Assembly (NCBI GenBank): GCA_028291265.1
Contig: JAQGIK010000135.1
Span: 1-52,238, forward strand
DNA length: 52,238 nt
Direction of reading: 5' to 3'
Origin: Caulobacter sp.
Lineage (GTDB): Bacteria; Pseudomonadota; Alphaproteobacteria; Caulobacterales; Caulobacteraceae
Part shown: one piece after another, positions 17,201 through 26,026 of the stretch
How the letters are laid out: every line of letters begins with the position of its first letter
Numbering within the stretch: the stretch's first letter is position 1
The notes under the pieces: generated by a model
Told to the model about the DNA's origin: nothing
The model's input: only the letters and a program-made list of their open reading frames with translations
Databases searched by the model: none
Translations under genes and position numbers: made by a program

Positions 17201-20200
17201 CACCGTCGATCTGGAGATCGTCGGGGCCCAGAACACCGGCCACGGCATGGACATCCTGACCGGCATCGAGCACCTGGCCGGCACCATCTACAACGACACC
17301 CTGAGCGGCAACGCCGGGGCCAACCATCTGGCCGGCCAGGGTGGCAACGACGTCCTCGACGGCCGCGGCGGCGACGACCTGCTGGATGTGACGGACGGCG
17401 ACCACAGTCTGATCGGCGGCGACGGCAGCGACACGGTGCGGTTCGATGACGCCCTGATCGGCGTCACCGTTTCCCTGGCGCTGGGCGACACGGCCCAGGA
17501 AACCGGCATCGGCGAGATGGTCTTCGACGAGATCGAAAACCTCGTCGGCGGCGACTTCGACGATACCCTGACCGGCGACGATGCGGCCAACATCCTGGCC
17601 GGCGCCATGGGCGACGATACCCTCGACGGCGGGGCCGGGAACGACAAGCTTTGGGGTGACGGCGCCATCGGCGTCGACGAAGGCGAGTTCGGCGACTCCG
17701 GCCCGATCGTCCGGTCGGCCGACGTTCTGGCCGACTATGGCGAGGAAGGCTTCAACGGCGACGATATCCTGAGCGGCGGCGCCGGCAACGACGAACTGGT
17801 CGGCGGCAGCGGTAACGACGCCCTGACCGGCGGGGCCGACGACGACACCCTCGACGGCGGGGCCGGCAGCGACACCGCCTTCTTCAGCGGCGTCCGTTCG
17901 GCCTACAGCCTGACCCAGGTCAATTCGACGACCTGGACGCTCAGCGGTCCGGAGGGGACCGACACCCTGATCGGCATGGAGTTCGTCCAGTTCTCCGACG
18001 TCAAGGTCGGGCTGGTCTACAACGTCATCAACGGCACGGGCGCCTCCGATACCCTCGGCGGAACCGGCGGGGCCGACCAGATCAACGGCCTGGACGGCGA
18101 CGACACCCTGCTTGGGGCCGGCGGCGACGACGAGCTGAACGGCGGCAATGGCCACGACTTCCTGCGCGGCGACCTCGGCAATGACGCCCTGCACGGCGGC
18201 GAGGGCGACGACTACCTCCGCGGCAGCGACGGCGACGACGTCATGGACGGCGGCAACGGCCTCGACCGCGCCGCCTTCTTCCTGGCCGGATCCGACGCCC
18301 AGGTCGGCGCCACCGTCGATCTCAACATCCAGGGCGTCGCCCAGGATACCGGCCACGGCATGGACACCCTGATCGGCATCGAGCATGCCTCGGGCACCCA
18401 CCTCAGCGACACGATCATCGGCAACGCCGGCGACAACTGGCTCTGGGGCAGCTCGAACGGCGCCGGCGTCAACGGCAACGACATCATCGAGGGCCGGGAC
18501 GGCAACGACCTGATCGTCGTCGGCTCCGGCGACCATCAGCTGGACGGCGGCAATGGTATCGACACGGTTTCCTTCGGGGGCACCCCGGATGACTTCGCCA
18601 CCGGCCTGACCATCGATCTCGGCCTGCAGGGCGGATCCCAGAACACCGGCCAGGGGAACATGGTCCTCGACGGGTTCGAGAATGTCTCCGGCACGTTCAA
18701 GAACGACACCATCACCGGCGACGGCGCCAACAACCTGCTGGCCGGCCACCTGGGCGATGACCACCTGCTGGGCGCGGGCGGCAATGACGTCCTGCTGGGC
18801 GACGGCCTGTACGACATCGACAGCCACGGGGTCGGCACCTCCGGCGCCATCCACCGCACCGACGACGCCTCGCTCAACGACCCGCTCGACAAGGGCAACG
18901 ACACGCTGGAAGGCGGGGCCGGCAACGACACCCTGATCGGCGGCGGCGGTGACGACCTCCTCATCGGCGGCGCGGGGGCGGATAACCTGCAAGGCGGGGC
19001 CGGGTTCGATATCATCAGCTACGCCGACGCGACCATCGATGTGGCCGTCAACCTCGCCCAGACCACGGTTAATGACGGCACCGGCGTCGACACCTACTCC
19101 GGCATCGAAGGGGTCATCGGGTCGGCCTTCGACGACTTCCTGCAAGGCAACGCCAGCGCCAACAGCCTCGACGGCGGCGAGGGCGATGACGTCCTGCGCG
19201 CACAGGGCGGCGACGACGTTGTGAACGGTGGGCTGGGCGATGACCAGGTCCGCGGCCAGGCCGGAAACGACCAGGTGCATGGCGGCGCCGGTAATGACTA
19301 CGTCCAGGGCGGCGACGGCGACGATCTCATCGACGGCGGCGAGGGCTTCGACCGGGCGGCCTTCTTCGACACCACTGTCAGCCTGCACGTCGATCTGCGG
19401 CTGCAGGGCGTGGCCCAGGACACCGGCCAGGGCATGGATACCCTCGTCGCCATCGAGCACCTGTCAGGCGGCGCCCTCGCTGACACCCTGATCGGCAATG
19501 ACAGCGCCAACTGGCTGGCCGGTTCGGGCGGTGACGACACCCTCAGCGGCCAGGGCGGCGACGACTACCTCAGCGTCATCCAGGGGGCCAACAGCGTCGA
19601 TGGGGGCGATGGCGTCGACACCTTCGCCTACACCGACCTCAACACCGGGGGCGTCACCGTCTCCCTGCTGTTGCAGGGCGCGGCCCAGGACACCGGCCAG
19701 GGCATGATGACCCTGACCAACATCGAGAACCTCAACGGCTGGTTCTTCAACGACACCCTGACCGGGGATGCCGGCGCCAACCTGCTGGCCGGCGACGGCG
19801 GCGACGACGTGCTCAACGCGGGCGACGGCGACGACATCCTGCTCGGTGACGGGTCCGTTGGCCCGGACACCGGCGTTGCCAGGCTCTCTGGTCCGCTTGC
19901 CGTCTTTGACGATGTCACCCTCGCGGCCGGCGTGCCCGGCGGCGAGGACACCCTGAACGGCGGCGCGGGCGACGACATCCTGCGCGGTGGTCGCGGCAAT
20001 GACAGCCTCGATGGCGGCGCCGACACCGACACCGCCATCTTCGCCGGCAATCGCGCCGACTACACCATCGCCTTCGGCGGCGGCGGCGTGATCACCGTCA
20101 CCGGGGCCGACGGCGCCGACACGGTCACCGGCGTCGAATACTTCCAGTTCGACGATCAGAGCGTCGCGCTGATCGACCTGGTGCCGGTCACCCTGGCGGC

Positions 20201-23200
20201 CGACGCCCTGACCATCACCCGCACCCTGGCCTCGGACCTCAAGGCCGAGGTGCTGCTGGCCAATGACGGCCTGGCCGGCGGCTACACGGTCACCGGCGTA
20301 CGCCATGTCGTCAACGCCACCGTCACCCTGGTCGGCGGCCGGCTCCACATCGTCGCCACCGGCCCCAATGCCAGCTTCGAGTACCTGGCTGACGGTCCCG
20401 ATGGTCCCAAGGCCGGGGCGGTCAACGTCTCGACCCTGGTCACCACCAACGTCGTCGACACGGTCAGCGGCGGTGCGGCCAACGCCGCCGACCTGCAGGG
20501 CCAGAACGGCAACGACACCCTGACCGGCACGGGCGGCTCCGACCGGCTGGTCGGCGGCCTCGGCAACGACATCCTCGATGGCGGGCTGAGCGTCGACGAA
20601 CTGATCGGCGGGGCCGGCAACGACACCTACCGCGTCACCGCCGGCGACCTGATCACCGAACTGGCGGGCGAGGGGATCGACACCGTCGAGGTGGCCAGCG
20701 GCAGCTACACGCTGGGCGCCGAACTCGAAAAGCTCACTCTGCTGGCCGCGGCCGGGGCGGTGAACGGCACGGGCAACGGCCTCGACAACACGCTGGTCGG
20801 CAACGCCTCCAACAACGTGCTGGACGGCGGCCTCGGGGCCGACATCCTGCAGGGCGGGGCCGGCGACGACACCTACGTCGTCGACAATGTCGGAGACACC
20901 ATTTCCGACCTCGGCGGCGGCGTCGACACCGTGCGGACGACGCTGAACAGCTACACGCTGGGCTCGACCACCCTGGAGAACCTGACCTTCACTGGGACCG
21001 GCGCCTTCACCGGCACGGGCACCACCCTCGCCAACGTCATCACCGGCGGGGCGGGCAACGACCGCCTCGACGGCCTGGGCGGCACGGACACCACCATCGG
21101 CGGGCTCGGCGACGACACCCACGTGGTCGGCTCGGCCGGCGACATCGTCGTCGAACTGGCCGGCCAGGGGACCGACACCGTCGAAGCCAGCGCCACTTAC
21201 GTGTTGGCCGCGGGCGTCTCGATCGAAAACATGGTCGCTGTCGGCGCCGCGGCGGTCGGCCTGACCGGCAACGAGCTGGACAACAGCCTGACCGGCAACG
21301 GCGCCGCCAACGTCCTGAACGGCGGCCTCGGGGCCGACGCCATGGCGGGCGGGCTCGGCGCCGACACCTACATCGTCGACAACGCCGGCGACACGGTGAC
21401 CGAACTGGCCGGCGGCGGCATCGACACTGTCCAGTCCAGCGTCGACTACACCCTCGGGGCCGAGGTCGAGCGCCTGACCCTGACCGGCGTGGCCATCTCG
21501 GCCATCGGCAACAGCCTGGACAACGTCCTGATCGGCAACGGCCAGGACAACATCCTCGACGGCAAGGCCGGGGCCGACAACATGCAAGGCGGGACCGGCA
21601 ACGACACCTACTATGTCGACAACGCCGGCGACGTGATCACCGAGAGCGGGGTTGGGACCGACAGCGTCTTCACCAGCCTGGCCAGCTACGCCCTGGCCGC
21701 GGCGCTGGAGAACCTCTCCTACAACGGGGTGGGGACCTTCAGCGGCACGGGCAACGCCGTCGCCAACATCATCAACGGCGGGACGCTCAACGATACCCTC
21801 AGCGGCCTGGCCGGCGACGACATCCTCAACGGCGGCCTCGGGGCCGACGCCATGAATGGCGGTGACGGCAACGACACCTATTACGTCGACAACGCCGGCG
21901 ACACGATCACCGACAGCACCGGCATCGACACGGTTATGACCACGCGCAGCTACACGCTGGCCGCAAACCTTGAGAACCTCAGCTACGTCGGCTCTGGAGC
22001 CGCCTCTCTGACCGGAAACAGCCTGGCCAACATCCTCTCGGGCGGAGCCGGCGACGACTTCCTCAAGGGTCTGGCCGGCGCCGACACACTGAACGGCGGC
22101 TTCGGAGTCGATGACCTGCAGGGCGGCGACGGGGACGACATCCTCGACGGCGGCGCGGGCGCGGACACCCTGCTGGGCGGCCTCGGCAACGACACCTTCG
22201 TCATCGACGACGCCGGCGACGTGGTCACCGAGAACCTCGGCCAGGGCACGGACAAGGTGCGGACGGCCCTGGCCAGCTACACCCTCACGGCCAACGTCGA
22301 GAACCTGGACTACATCGGGGCCGGATCCTTCACCGGCACGGGCAACGACCTGGCCAACGTCATCACCGGCGGGGCCATGGCCGACACCCTGTCGGGCGGC
22401 ATCGGCAACGACACCCTCAATGGCGGCGGCGGGATCGACACGCTCGACGGCGGCGACGGGACCGACATCCTCGACGGCGGCGCGGGCGCGGACGCCATGA
22501 CCGGCGGTCTCGGCAACGACACCTTCCTGGTCGACGACGCCGGCGACTTGGCCGTGGAACTGGCGGCCGGCGGCACGGACACCATCCGCGTCACCGCCTC
22601 CAGCTACGTCATGGGCGCCGAGATCGAGATCATGCAGTTCGTCGGCGCGGGCGCCTTCAACGGCACGGGCAACGCGGCGATCAACACCATCGTCGGCGGG
22701 GCCGGGGCCGACACTCTCGACGGCGCGGCCGGGGCCGACACCCTGCGCGGCGGCCTGGGCGGCGACAGCCTCATTGGCGGGCTCGACAACGACAAGCTCT
22801 ACGGCGAGGACGGCGACGACATCCTCAGCGGCGGCGACGGCAACGACACCCTCTACGGCGGCGCGGGGGTCGACTCCCTGACCGGCGGGCTGGGCCGCGA
22901 TGTCTTCGTCATGCAGGTGGTTTCGGACAGCGGTGTTGGAGCGGGCAATCGCGACATCATCAACGACTGGGACGCGGCCGATGTCATCGATCTGCGGGCG
23001 CTCGATGCGGTTCCCGGTGGGGCTGACGACGCCTTCCTCTACCTCGGCACGGCAGCCTTCAGCGGCGGTGGCGTCGGCGAGGTGCGCTGGCAGCTGAGCG
23101 GCGGCGCCACCATCGTCCAGGGCGACCTGGATGGTAACGGCGTGGTCGACTTCGAGATCCAGATCACCGGGACCCAGACCCTCAACAACCTCGACTTCCT

Positions 23201-23207
23201 GCTCTGA
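14277..23207 (+). CDS. Giant RTX calcium-binding protein (2976 residues) of superrepeats
   Basis: ATG 14277 has AGGAAA at good spacing. Nearly the whole protein is GGxGxDxLx nonapeptide repeats, which bind calcium and fold as beta-rolls outside the cell. Residues about 85-1850 hold some 16 copies of a module 'VTVxLxLQGxAQNTGxGxDTLxxIENLxGSxFNDTLTGD', spaced in the first part by 90 or 108 residues. Around 1960-2065 is a non-RTX, cadherin/bacterial-Ig-like stretch. Residues about 2110-2800 carry repeats of the 'YYVDNAGDxITE ... GTDTVRTxLASYTLxANVENLxYxGxGxFTGTGN' type also seen in the short RTX protein. The last 100 residues (DIINDWDAADVIDLRALDAVPGG ... LNNLDFLL) resemble a serralysin C-terminal domain with a type I secretion-type hydrophobic end. 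No signal peptide. Probably an adhesin, S-layer-like or biofilm protein. Confidence 0.9.
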   Translation: MADITGTSSDETIPGTAGDDNIQALGGNDVVNAGAGRDYVNGGDGDDTLNGEADDDTLEGGAGNDTLNGGTQSAFGADQAAYYGAASAVTVDLNIQGVQQNTLGAGLDTLIGIEGVAGSIYNDTLIGDGQNNYFYGNSGNDVLTGNGGNDTLEGAEGDDTMDGGAGTGDNVGYYNALQGVTVNLNLQGQAQNTGQGNDTITNVENIFGSHNFGDTLTGDGQNNFIGGDGGADLISGGLGVDNLQGQDGDDILQGQDGDDFLVGGAGADTVNGGANTDTAAYADAAAGVTVSLMLQNQAQDTLGAGLDTLISIERLNGSHFNDTLTGDGASNNLAGDSGDDVLNGGGGTDNLDAGDGNDTLNGDDGDDQLAGNAGNDTLNGGTGIDRARYYDAVSGVTVSLALQGQAQVTGGAGTDILNSIENLDGGAFGDTLTGDAGANNINGQDGNDTINFGDGSDNGSGGNGNDTLNGGDANDFISGGLGDDTVDGGNGTGDMAQYYDATAAVTVSLALQNTSQNTGGAGFDILRNFEQLSGSNFNDTLTGDATANFLSGELGDDILVGQDGNDSLQGGLGNDTLSGGNGTDSANYGNATAGVTVTLLSQGVAQNTVNAGNDTLTGIENLNGSNFADTLTGDNLVNFLGGGLGNDTLFGNGANDTLQGAAGDDTLNGGDGFDGASYNETTASVTVDLRIQGVSQNTGAGGIDTLISIENLIGGSGNDSFTGDDTSNFFTGNAGDDTLIGYGGNDNFTAGLGNDVMNGGDGFDTANYGDATVAVTVDLRVQGAAQNTGWGNDTLIAMENVNGGSGNDTLIGDDTGNFNFGGTGNDTMYGNGGDDQLTGGFGNDIIDGGLGNDVVTYGDATVGVTVSLALQGQSQNTNWGSDTLTGFEFLSGSNLNDTLGGDGYTNAIYGQNGNDTINAGAGDDYAIGGLGDDVVNGEDGNDRLYGSVGNDTYNGGEGFDTVDFEVAGTDAQVGATVDLEIVGAQNTGHGMDILTGIEHLAGTIYNDTLSGNAGANHLAGQGGNDVLDGRGGDDLLDVTDGDHSLIGGDGSDTVRFDDALIGVTVSLALGDTAQETGIGEMVFDEIENLVGGDFDDTLTGDDAANILAGAMGDDTLDGGAGNDKLWGDGAIGVDEGEFGDSGPIVRSADVLADYGEEGFNGDDILSGGAGNDELVGGSGNDALTGGADDDTLDGGAGSDTAFFSGVRSAYSLTQVNSTTWTLSGPEGTDTLIGMEFVQFSDVKVGLVYNVINGTGASDTLGGTGGADQINGLDGDDTLLGAGGDDELNGGNGHDFLRGDLGNDALHGGEGDDYLRGSDGDDVMDGGNGLDRAAFFLAGSDAQVGATVDLNIQGVAQDTGHGMDTLIGIEHASGTHLSDTIIGNAGDNWLWGSSNGAGVNGNDIIEGRDGNDLIVVGSGDHQLDGGNGIDTVSFGGTPDDFATGLTIDLGLQGGSQNTGQGNMVLDGFENVSGTFKNDTITGDGANNLLAGHLGDDHLLGAGGNDVLLGDGLYDIDSHGVGTSGAIHRTDDASLNDPLDKGNDTLEGGAGNDTLIGGGGDDLLIGGAGADNLQGGAGFDIISYADATIDVAVNLAQTTVNDGTGVDTYSGIEGVIGSAFDDFLQGNASANSLDGGEGDDVLRAQGGDDVVNGGLGDDQVRGQAGNDQVHGGAGNDYVQGGDGDDLIDGGEGFDRAAFFDTTVSLHVDLRLQGVAQDTGQGMDTLVAIEHLSGGALADTLIGNDSANWLAGSGGDDTLSGQGGDDYLSVIQGANSVDGGDGVDTFAYTDLNTGGVTVSLLLQGAAQDTGQGMMTLTNIENLNGWFFNDTLTGDAGANLLAGDGGDDVLNAGDGDDILLGDGSVGPDTGVARLSGPLAVFDDVTLAAGVPGGEDTLNGGAGDDILRGGRGNDSLDGGADTDTAIFAGNRADYTIAFGGGGVITVTGADGADTVTGVEYFQFDDQSVALIDLVPVTLAADALTITRTLASDLKAEVLLANDGLAGGYTVTGVRHVVNATVTLVGGRLHIVATGPNASFEYLADGPDGPKAGAVNVSTLVTTNVVDTVSGGAANAADLQGQNGNDTLTGTGGSDRLVGGLGNDILDGGLSVDELIGGAGNDTYRVTAGDLITELAGEGIDTVEVASGSYTLGAELEKLTLLAAAGAVNGTGNGLDNTLVGNASNNVLDGGLGADILQGGAGDDTYVVDNVGDTISDLGGGVDTVRTTLNSYTLGSTTLENLTFTGTGAFTGTGTTLANVITGGAGNDRLDGLGGTDTTIGGLGDDTHVVGSAGDIVVELAGQGTDTVEASATYVLAAGVSIENMVAVGAAAVGLTGNELDNSLTGNGAANVLNGGLGADAMAGGLGADTYIVDNAGDTVTELAGGGIDTVQSSVDYTLGAEVERLTLTGVAISAIGNSLDNVLIGNGQDNILDGKAGADNMQGGTGNDTYYVDNAGDVITESGVGTDSVFTSLASYALAAALENLSYNGVGTFSGTGNAVANIINGGTLNDTLSGLAGDDILNGGLGADAMNGGDGNDTYYVDNAGDTITDSTGIDTVMTTRSYTLAANLENLSYVGSGAASLTGNSLANILSGGAGDDFLKGLAGADTLNGGFGVDDLQGGDGDDILDGGAGADTLLGGLGNDTFVIDDAGDVVTENLGQGTDKVRTALASYTLTANVENLDYIGAGSFTGTGNDLANVITGGAMADTLSGGIGNDTLNGGGGIDTLDGGDGTDILDGGAGADAMTGGLGNDTFLVDDAGDLAVELAAGGTDTIRVTASSYVMGAEIEIMQFVGAGAFNGTGNAAINTIVGGAGADTLDGAAGADTLRGGLGGDSLIGGLDNDKLYGEDGDDILSGGDGNDTLYGGAGVDSLTGGLGRDVFVMQVVSDSGVGAGNRDIINDWDAADVIDLRALDAVPGGADDAFLYLGTAAFSGGGVGEVRWQLSGGATIVQGDLDGNGVVDFEIQITGTQTLNNLDFLL

Positions 23208-23284
23208 TCCAGCGGGCGGCTCTCCGTTCCCCGAGCGGAGGGCAAACCTGCCGGTTGCTGAGGCCGGCGGGGGATGGGCGGGCC

Positions 23285-24247
23285 CTAGATGGGCTCGCCC
23301 GTCCACTCCCAATGCCAGGGCTCGTAGGCGTAGTTGACGAAGCCGAAGCGGCCGGCGTTGCGGACCATCCAGCGATAGGCCGGACTGCGTGACTGGGCCA
23401 GACGGTTGAAAGCGGCGGTCGAGGCCGGGTCGCCGCCCGGCGCCAGGCCGACGTGGATATCCATGGCAAGCCCCGTGCGATGGGCCGAGCAGAGGGTGCG
23501 GCGCACGCCGTCGCAGTTGCCGTCGGTCAGGCAGCGGGCGGCGTCGGCTTCCGGATCGCGGAAGGCCGAGAAGATTTTCAGGGCGTTCGGCTGGCCAAAC
23601 ACCGATGGCGCCTCGGCGTGGGCGGCGGCGACCATCTGGCGGTAGGCGGCCAGGGCCCCCGGGCGCAGCTGCATGGGCCGCCCGTAGACCTCGCTGGCCT
23701 TGGCATAGGTCAGGTTGGTCGTCGGCGGCGGGCAGTCTTCCGGATCGATCCTGGAGAACGGCCTGGCCCGGTGCCAGCGCAGGCGCATGGCCTCGAACAC
23801 CGCCGGCGTCATCACCCCGTCGGCCACCGGCCCGTGGCGCCGCTGCCAGGCGGCCAGGGCGGCCGCGAAGCCCGGCTGGTCGTAAGCGCAGGCGGTGGCG
23901 ATTTCGTTGGCGATCAGCGGCGCGTAGATCTCCCAGCCGATCTCCTCGGAATGGAACGGCGACCAGATCAGGCTGCGGGCCGACTCGCCGTTGGCGCGGG
24001 CGGCGGCGGCGAAGCGGCTGTCGCGGCAGTCGCCGGTCAGCGGCGGCGGCGGCGGGCCGGGCGGCCGGGCGGCGTAGGTCTCGCCGCTATAGGCCTCGCG
24101 CAGGGTCGGGGTCTCGGCGTCGGGGGCGGCCAGGAACCAGGCGCCGACCGCGACGACCACCGCCAGCAGGGCCAGCGCCGCCGTCCAGCCGAGCAACCGC
24201 ATCATCGCCTGAACCGCCCGGTCGAGAATGCGCAGGATGGCCTGCAT
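23285..24247 (-). CDS. Membrane-anchored D-alanyl-D-alanine carboxypeptidase-like protein (VanY/M15)
   Basis: 320 residues; ATG 24247 has GGAGG 4 bases upstream. An N-terminal membrane helix (LLGWTAALALLAVVVAVGAWFL) is followed by a Pro-rich linker and a segment that may bind peptidoglycan (FAAALAAWQRRHGPVADGVMTPAVFEAM). The C-terminal catalytic domain shows the M15 zinc motifs 'SAHRTGLAMDIHV' (SxHxxGxAxD) and 'EPWHWEW'. Such enzymes remove terminal D-Ala from muropeptides in the periplasm. It converges with the giant RTX gene at 77 bases. The call is firm for the M15 domain; the exact peptide specificity is not visible. Confidence 0.88.
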   Translation of the reverse strand: MQAILRILDRAVQAMMRLLGWTAALALLAVVVAVGAWFLAAPDAETPTLREAYSGETYAARPPGPPPPPLTGDCRDSRFAAAARANGESARSLIWSPFHSEEIGWEIYAPLIANEIATACAYDQPGFAAALAAWQRRHGPVADGVMTPAVFEAMRLRWHRARPFSRIDPEDCPPPTTNLTYAKASEVYGRPMQLRPGALAAYRQMVAAAHAEAPSVFGQPNALKIFSAFRDPEADAARCLTDGNCDGVRRTLCSAHRTGLAMDIHVGLAPGGDPASTAAFNRLAQSRSPAYRWMVRNAGRFGFVNYAYEPWHWEWTGEPI

Positions 24248-24271
24248 GCCGCCTCCAGACCGGTCATCCGG

Positions 24272-25507
24272 TCACGGCTGGGCTAGCGCGTCAATCGCCG
24301 GAAGGTTCAGTCGCGCCGCCACGCCCCGCGCCGCGGCAAGGCCGGTGGCCAGGCTGGCCTGCAGCAGGTAGCCGCCGGTCGGGGCCTCCCAGTCGAGCAT
24401 CTCGCCGGCCGCGAAGACGCCGGGCAGGCGGCGCAGCATGAGGCTTGCGTCGAGCTCGGCCAACGGCAGGCCGCCGGCGCTGGAGATGGCCCGCTCCAGG
24501 CCCTGCATGCCGGTCACGGTGATGCGGCTAGCCTTGATCAGGGCGGCCTGGCTGCGCGGCGAGATGGGGATGGGGCCGCCCGTCGCCTCGCGCATCAGGC
24601 CGATGGCGGCGGGCGACAGGTGGGCGGCCTTGCGCAGGTGGTTGGACTGGCTCTGGCGGCCCTGCGGCGTGACCAGCCGGGCGGTCAGCTGGCCGAGGCT
24701 CTGGTCGGGATGCAGGTCGATGCTCAGTTCCGCCTTGCCGTCCCTGGCGATGGCCGCCCGCAGGCCGGCCGACAGGGCGTAGATGGCGCCGCCCTCCAGG
24801 CCATAGCCGGCGATCATCGACTCGCCGCGCACCGTCTGGCCGGCGTGGGTCAGGGCGATGGCCTTCAGCGGCTGGCCGGCGAAACGCTCCTTGAAGATGG
24901 CGCTCCAGGCGACGTTGAAGCCGACGTTGGCCGGCTGGAAGGGGGCGATCTCGACCCCCCGCTCAGCCAGCAGGCCGGTCCAGCCGCCGTCAGAGCCGAG
25001 CCTTGGCCAGCTGGCCCCGCCCAGCGCCAGGACCGTGGCGTCGGCGGTCTCCGTGACGGGACCGGCCGGGGTGTCGAAGGTCAGGGCGCCGGCCGCGTCC
25101 CAGCCGGTCCAGCGGCTGCGCAGCGACAGCGTGACGCCGAGCTCGCCCAGCCGGCCCAGCCAGGCCCGCAGCAGGGGCGAGGCCTTCATGGCCTTGGGAA
25201 ACACCCGGCCGCTGGAGCCGACGAAGGTCGGTTGCCCGAGGCCCTCGGCCCAGGCGATCAGGTCGGCCGGGGTGAAGGCGTCCAGGTGCGGGCGGGCCCA
25301 GTCGGCGGCCTCGCCGTAGCGGCTTAAGAAAGCCTCCAGCGGCTCCGAATGGGTCAGGTTCAGGCCCCCGCGCCCGGCCATCAGCAGCTTGCGGCCGGCC
25401 GAGGGCATGGCGTCGTGCAGGCGGACGCGGGCGCCGGCCCTGGCCAGGGCTTCGGCGGCGATCAGGCCGGCGGGACCGGCGCCGATGATGGTCACGTCTG
25501 AGGGCAT
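24272..25507 (-). CDS. FAD-dependent oxidoreductase, HI0933/TIGR03862-type flavoprotein
   Basis: 411 residues. The N-terminal FAD-binding motif 'VTIIGAGPAGLIAAEALARAG' is followed by 'GRKLLMAGRGGLNLTHSE', typical of HI0933-like flavoproteins. The conserved C-terminal FAD contact reads 'LPGVFAAGEMLDWEAPTGGY'. The length fits the TIGR03862 group. The physiological reaction of this group is not established. It lies 24 bases upstream, in transcription order, of the carboxypeptidase gene on the same strand, so cotranscription is possible. Confidence 0.9.
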   Translation of the reverse strand: MPSDVTIIGAGPAGLIAAEALARAGARVRLHDAMPSAGRKLLMAGRGGLNLTHSEPLEAFLSRYGEAADWARPHLDAFTPADLIAWAEGLGQPTFVGSSGRVFPKAMKASPLLRAWLGRLGELGVTLSLRSRWTGWDAAGALTFDTPAGPVTETADATVLALGGASWPRLGSDGGWTGLLAERGVEIAPFQPANVGFNVAWSAIFKERFAGQPLKAIALTHAGQTVRGESMIAGYGLEGGAIYALSAGLRAAIARDGKAELSIDLHPDQSLGQLTARLVTPQGRQSQSNHLRKAAHLSPAAIGLMREATGGPIPISPRSQAALIKASRITVTGMQGLERAISSAGGLPLAELDASLMLRRLPGVFAAGEMLDWEAPTGGYLLQASLATGLAAARGVAARLNLPAIDALAQP

Positions 25508-25667
25508 GGCGGGCTTGTAGCAGGTTCGCGGCTCCGTGAACGGTCGTGATGGACCGGTGGGCCGGGCGGCGCGTTTCAGGTTGCGTCAAAATTTATCCGG
25601 CTGCCTGAAACCAAGCCGAACCTGATGCGCTAATCCCCCGTGCAATAAGACACGGAGGGAACACCCA

Positions 25668-25943
25668 ATGCGTATCGTCATCGCCGTCGCCGCTGCTATC
25701 GGCGCCCTGTCCCTGGCCGCTTGCGGCAGCCCCGCCGAGAAGGCCGCCGACAAGCAGGCCGACGCCGTCGAGGCCCAGGGCGAAGCCACCGCCGACAGCC
25801 TCGAAAAGCAGGCCGACGCCACCAAGGACGCCGGCGGCGCCCAGGCCGAAGCCAAGGGCGACGCCCTAGACGCCAAGGCCGACGCCGTCGAGCAGTCTGC
25901 CGACAAGAAAGCCGACGACATCGAGAAGAAGGCCGACCACTAG
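25668..25943 (+). CDS. Small Ala/Lys/Asp-rich lipoprotein
   Basis: 91 residues; GGAGGG lies 8 bases before ATG 25668. The signal sequence (MRIVIAVAAAIGALSLAAC) ends in a lipobox, so Cys19 is the predicted lipid site. The mature part is almost entirely Ala, Asp, Glu, Lys and Gln in recurring 'ADAVEAQ', 'ADSLEKQ', 'ADAVEQS' and 'ADDIEKK' units, predicting a continuous amphipathic helix or coiled coil. Such small helical lipoproteins are often envelope structural or stress proteins, but I do not recognise a specific family. It stands alone between a divergent flavoprotein gene and a good intrinsic terminator, so it is probably monocistronic and well expressed. Confidence 0.85.
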   Translation: MRIVIAVAAAIGALSLAACGSPAEKAADKQADAVEAQGEATADSLEKQADATKDAGGAQAEAKGDALDAKADAVEQSADKKADDIEKKADH

Positions 25944-25969
25944 GTCCCGGTCTTCAAGGTTCAGGCGAG

Positions 25970-26005
25970 CGCCCTCCGACTTGCGTCGGGGGGCGTTTTG
26001 CTTTT
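25970..26005 (+). terminator. Intrinsic terminator of the small lipoprotein gene
   Basis: CGCCCTCCGAC (25970-25980), loop TTGC, GTCGGGGGGCG (25985-25995) form an 11-bp GC-rich stem with one T-G pair, followed by TTTTGCTTTT. It lies 26 bases after the stop codon and 22 bases before the methyltransferase ATG. Confidence 0.88.
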
Positions 26006-26026
26006 CGTCGTGATACACCGGGGTCC

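Noticed and set aside
14400-22800. Regular 27-bp DNA repeats resembling a CRISPR-like periodic array
   Set aside because: They are directly tandem, without unique spacers, and encode in-frame GGxGxDxLx nonapeptides.
14262-23312. Very long open frames on the strand opposite the giant RTX gene, rich in Val/Ala/Gly repeats
   Set aside because: They are antisense shadows of GC-rich RTX repeats. The plus-strand frame has recognisable nonapeptides, a good ribosome site and a secretion-type end.
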